A stretch of DNA of 33,789 nt from positions 1-33,789 of the forward strand of contig JAYSRU010000175.1 in assembly GCA_043720875.1 (NCBI GenBank), written 5' to 3'. The notes under the pieces are model-generated. The model was not told the DNA's origin and did no database searches. It saw only the letters and a list, made by a program, of their open reading frames with translations. Both the position numbers and the translations under genes were made by a program. Numbering within the stretch: the stretch's first letter is position 1; each line of letters opens with the position of its first letter. Positions 31,548 to 33,789 of the stretch are shown here, one piece after another. Source of the stretch: JAYSRU01 sp043720875. GTDB lineage: Bacteria; Bacteroidota; Bacteroidia; Flavobacteriales_D; Crocinitomicaceae.

Positions 31548-33266
31548 TTATTTTATAACAACTTGTTTAACAGCAATTCCTTCGTTGGATGTAATGCGCA
31601 AATTGTAAATTCCGTTGGCGAATTTATCTACATTTACTTTAGAAAGCGTATTGCCTTCTGCTGTTTGATAACTAAGAATTTTCCCTGATAAGTCAATCAG
31701 TTCAAGTGTAAATAATCCTGTTTCTCCTGTTAAATCAACCGTAAATTCAGTACTCGCTGGATTTGGGTAAATTAGTATTGAGTTAAAAATAGATTCAGAC
31801 AAGTTAGCAGCATTGCACGGATTGTAAGAACCTGCTTGAGAAGTAACACCAGTATTCAATGGATCTAACCAAGGCTGGAGTTTGCGCGCATTAGTGCTTC
31901 CATTTTGTGCATTACTCCAATGCCATGAAAATTTTCCATAGTAATCTTGTGAACTTTGTGCTGTGCAATATGACCCACCACCTGTTAACGTTCCAACTAT
32001 TTTTCCAGTGCTGTTAAACATAGGCGAACCTGATGATCCACCTTCAGTTACTCCCCATCCATTTGGGTTGGAAGACCAACTAAACCTCCAATGTGAAGTA
32101 TACGAAACATTGTTCCAACCAGCTTGTACAGGTGTTCCTGTATACGTTGAGATTTTCTTAATATCTCCTGCTGGATGATGTATTCCAGCACCACCGGCTG
32201 TTGCAGTGGCAGCAGCATCCCAACCATTCCAATAGGCACTAAAACTTGCTGATCGTAAAGAAGCACTAACAGTTGCTTCGTTTGTTGCACTCCCTAATTT
32301 TACCAATAGAAAATCTGAACTGGTATTTCCTCCATCAACTGTACTTGATATTTTTAGGCAACCTAAAATGTTTTTAGCTAGAATAGACGCTGCGCCAGAT
32401 CCAACTGTTGTTGGGTTGGTACACGCGGCTGCTTCAAAGCGAAAGTAAAATCTCCACAAGGCAAAATCTGCAGCACTAGAGGCAAGACCACAATGGTTGG
32501 CAGTCAAAAAATAGGGTTTGCAATCATTTGCAAGATTGTTAATTAACGAACCAGTGCAATACCCTTGGTTTGCACCTTCTTTTACATTAATCATTGCTAC
32601 ACCACGGTTTTCATCCGTCCATGTGTCACCAACTGGCGAACAGTTTGCATTCACTTCACACACTTCTGAACCTAAGAAATTATTGTATTTTAACTGTGGG
32701 TAAGGTGTGCCCGTCGATCTATAATCATGGAATACACGATATATTGCTATTTCACTTTGCTTTTCATTTTGTGGTTGTAATAGATTTAGAACGATGTCAT
32801 CTCCCCAAACATTATCAACGCCAAATTGACCATCTTCCAAAACGCATGATTGATTGTACATCGCAGTTGAATAGGCTAAATTTTTATTTTCCATCCAGAA
32901 TTGGGCACCAGAAGAAAGCGCAAATTTATTAAATGTAAAACTCAAAGCTTCTGCATCTTTTGAACGAAGAATCAATTGCCATACTTTAATACCATTTGTT
33001 AAAGTTGTCCAACGACCAGAATTTTCAGTAGTAAGATTTGTAAAGTGTGCAACTCCTATACGGTAAAATTGTCCTTGACGATCTCTTAGGGCATCTTCAG
33101 CGCGCAACGCTTCACGATTAGGTGCAGTAAATTCGATGGATGGTACATCCTTAGAAACTGTTACCTTTATTTTTGGTTCAACGTCCAGTTGCACCAACGA
33201 TGTAGCTTGTCCAAAGTATTGAGTTATTGGTAGTATGGACGCTACAATGAGTACGATTTTTTTCAT
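31548..33266 (-). CDS. Secreted lysyl-endopeptidase-like protease with type A T9SS domain (short paralog)
   Basis: A 572-residue secreted serine protease, collinear with its neighbour over the first 480 residues. The start is the ATG at 33266 (MKKIVLIVASILPITQYFGQ). The frame stays open to an ATG at 33596, but that 110-residue extension is antisense to a response regulator gene and would bury the signal peptide. After the signal peptide and a propeptide-like region comes the catalytic domain with His258 (FLTANHCG), Asp318 (SSDFLLVKL) and Ser412 (GGSSGSP). Asp441 before YYG matches the Lys-C specificity aspartate. The T9SS type A tail (about 495-572; ILIYPNPASTEFTVDL, GIYNLRITS) follows directly, with no PKD or adhesin-like module. 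It retains Cys209 and Cys282, the expected second disulfide of Lys-C, which the larger paralog lacks. Confidence 0.9.
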   Translation of the reverse strand: MKKIVLIVASILPITQYFGQATSLVQLDVEPKIKVTVSKDVPSIEFTAPNREALRAEDALRDRQGQFYRIGVAHFTNLTTENSGRWTTLTNGIKVWQLILRSKDAEALSFTFNKFALSSGAQFWMENKNLAYSTAMYNQSCVLEDGQFGVDNVWGDDIVLNLLQPQNEKQSEIAIYRVFHDYRSTGTPYPQLKYNNFLGSEVCEVNANCSPVGDTWTDENRGVAMINVKEGANQGYCTGSLINNLANDCKPYFLTANHCGLASSAADFALWRFYFRFEAAACTNPTTVGSGAASILAKNILGCLKISSTVDGGNTSSDFLLVKLGSATNEATVSASLRSASFSAYWNGWDAAATATAGGAGIHHPAGDIKKISTYTGTPVQAGWNNVSYTSHWRFSWSSNPNGWGVTEGGSSGSPMFNSTGKIVGTLTGGGSYCTAQSSQDYYGKFSWHWSNAQNGSTNARKLQPWLDPLNTGVTSQAGSYNPCNAANLSESIFNSILIYPNPASTEFTVDLTGETGLFTLELIDLSGKILSYQTAEGNTLSKVNVDKFANGIYNLRITSNEGIAVKQVVIK

Positions 33267-33367
33267 AAATATTTTATTTTGTTTTAGCAATTGGTAGCTA
33301 ATATACGAATAAATGAATTCAAGTCGGGTTTTTGTCAACAATGCAACCCCGGTTAAAAGACATTTTG

Positions 33368-33375
33368 TAAGTTTG
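33368..33375 (+). promoter_or_regulatory. -7 box of the response regulator gene
   Basis: TAAGTTTG, a perfect TAnnTTTG match, lies 24 bases before the GTG start. No TTG lies at -33 spacing. Confidence 0.5.
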
Positions 33376-33399
33376 TAGTAATTGCAATTTATAAAATCT

Positions 33400-33789
33400 G
33401 TGAAAAATATTCTGGTAATAGAAGATGAAAATAGCATTGGGGAAATGCTAAAGTTGAATTTGGAGTTAGAAAATTTTAATGTTGAACTTATTGCAAATGG
33501 TAAGGTTGCGCTACAAAAACAAACAGAATTAGACAATTTTGATTTGGTAATTCTTGACATTATGTTGCCTGAAGTGAGCGGATTGGATATTTGCAAAGCG
33601 TTTAGAAAAAACTCTGCAATTCCGATATTGTTTCTTTCTGCAAAAGGAACAACGGTAGATCGGGTAGCTGGTCTAAAATTGGGAGCTAGCGATTATTTGG
33701 CAAAACCATTTGATTTAGAAGAATTGCTTTTAAGAGTTTCTATTCTTTTAGGCAGAAACAGACAGACTGCTGCGACACTTGAAAAAGTA
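33400..33789 (+). CDS. Response regulator, receiver domain (3' end outside the window)
   Basis: 130 codons of a response regulator, open to the window edge. The start is GTG at 33400: an in-frame TAA lies 19 bases upstream, the next ATG is too late (codon 16), and the first residues (VKNILVIEDENSIGEML) are the standard receiver beginning. Key residues are all present: Glu8 and Asp9 for the metal site, phosphoacceptor Asp53 (LVILDIMLPEVSG), Ser80, Tyr99 and Lys102 in DYLAKPF. The LKLGASDYLAKPFDLEELLLRV end is typical of OmpR/PhoB-type regulators, so a winged-helix DNA-binding domain probably follows beyond the edge, perhaps with a sensor kinase gene. Targets are unknown. Confidence 0.9.
   Translation, partial: MKNILVIEDENSIGEMLKLNLELENFNVELIANGKVALQKQTELDNFDLVILDIMLPEVSGLDICKAFRKNSAIPILFLSAKGTTVDRVAGLKLGASDYLAKPFDLEELLLRVSILLGRNRQTAATLEKV

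Noticed and set aside
33267..33596. 110-residue N-terminal extension of the short protease
   Set aside because: It is antisense to the response regulator receiver domain, has low-complexity Ser/Phe/Ile composition, and would place the signal peptide in the middle of the protein.

Overview
This window is chromosomal DNA from a member of the Bacteroidota, most likely order Flavobacteriales. The evidence is low G+C, four proteins with C-terminal signals of the type IX secretion system (T9SS; three type A, one gliding-motility type B), signal peptides ending in AQ, promoter boxes close to the phylum-specific TAnnTTTG motif, and almost no Shine-Dalgarno sites. I cannot name the genus. I see no mobile elements, CRISPR arrays, rRNA or tRNA genes, and no intergenic gap over 300 bases. 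The longest gap, 17393-17649, holds only the promoter of the gene after it.

Layout, left to right. The 3' end of purD is followed by a ppiD/SurA-like membrane-anchored periplasmic foldase and a strong terminator. Next come three tightly packed genes for exported proteins of unknown role: a lipoprotein, a 1274-residue MORN/YwqK-repeat protein and an 805-residue WG-repeat protein. A comM/yifB AAA+ ATPase gene then converges on a three-gene iron-siderophore/cobalamin-type ABC importer operon on the minus strand. Divergent from that operon is a 908-residue SprB-repeat/PKD surface protein with a type B T9SS domain. After it come a cysteine-rich DUF3109 protein and, convergent with it across a shared terminator, an Omp28-like protein with a CGPC motif and a type A T9SS tail.

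The right half holds a minus-strand operon (1018-residue periplasmic TPR protein, outer-membrane barrel, GNAT acetyltransferase), divergent from ftsE, which appears to start at GTG. Two overlapping-operon GT-B glycosyltransferases follow. Then come two tandem paralogous secreted proteases of the lysyl endopeptidase (Lys-C) family, one with extra PKD and adhesin-like domains. The window ends in the receiver domain of a response regulator that starts at GTG and whose 5' region is overlapped by a spurious antisense extension of the second protease ORF.

The common theme is envelope biology: export and folding (PpiD), envelope ABC import, T9SS cargo, an outer-membrane/TPR complex, cell division (FtsE) and surface glycan synthesis. 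The least understood part is the lipoprotein-MORN-WG cassette. The most testable predictions are lysine specificity and a paralog-specific disulfide in the proteases.
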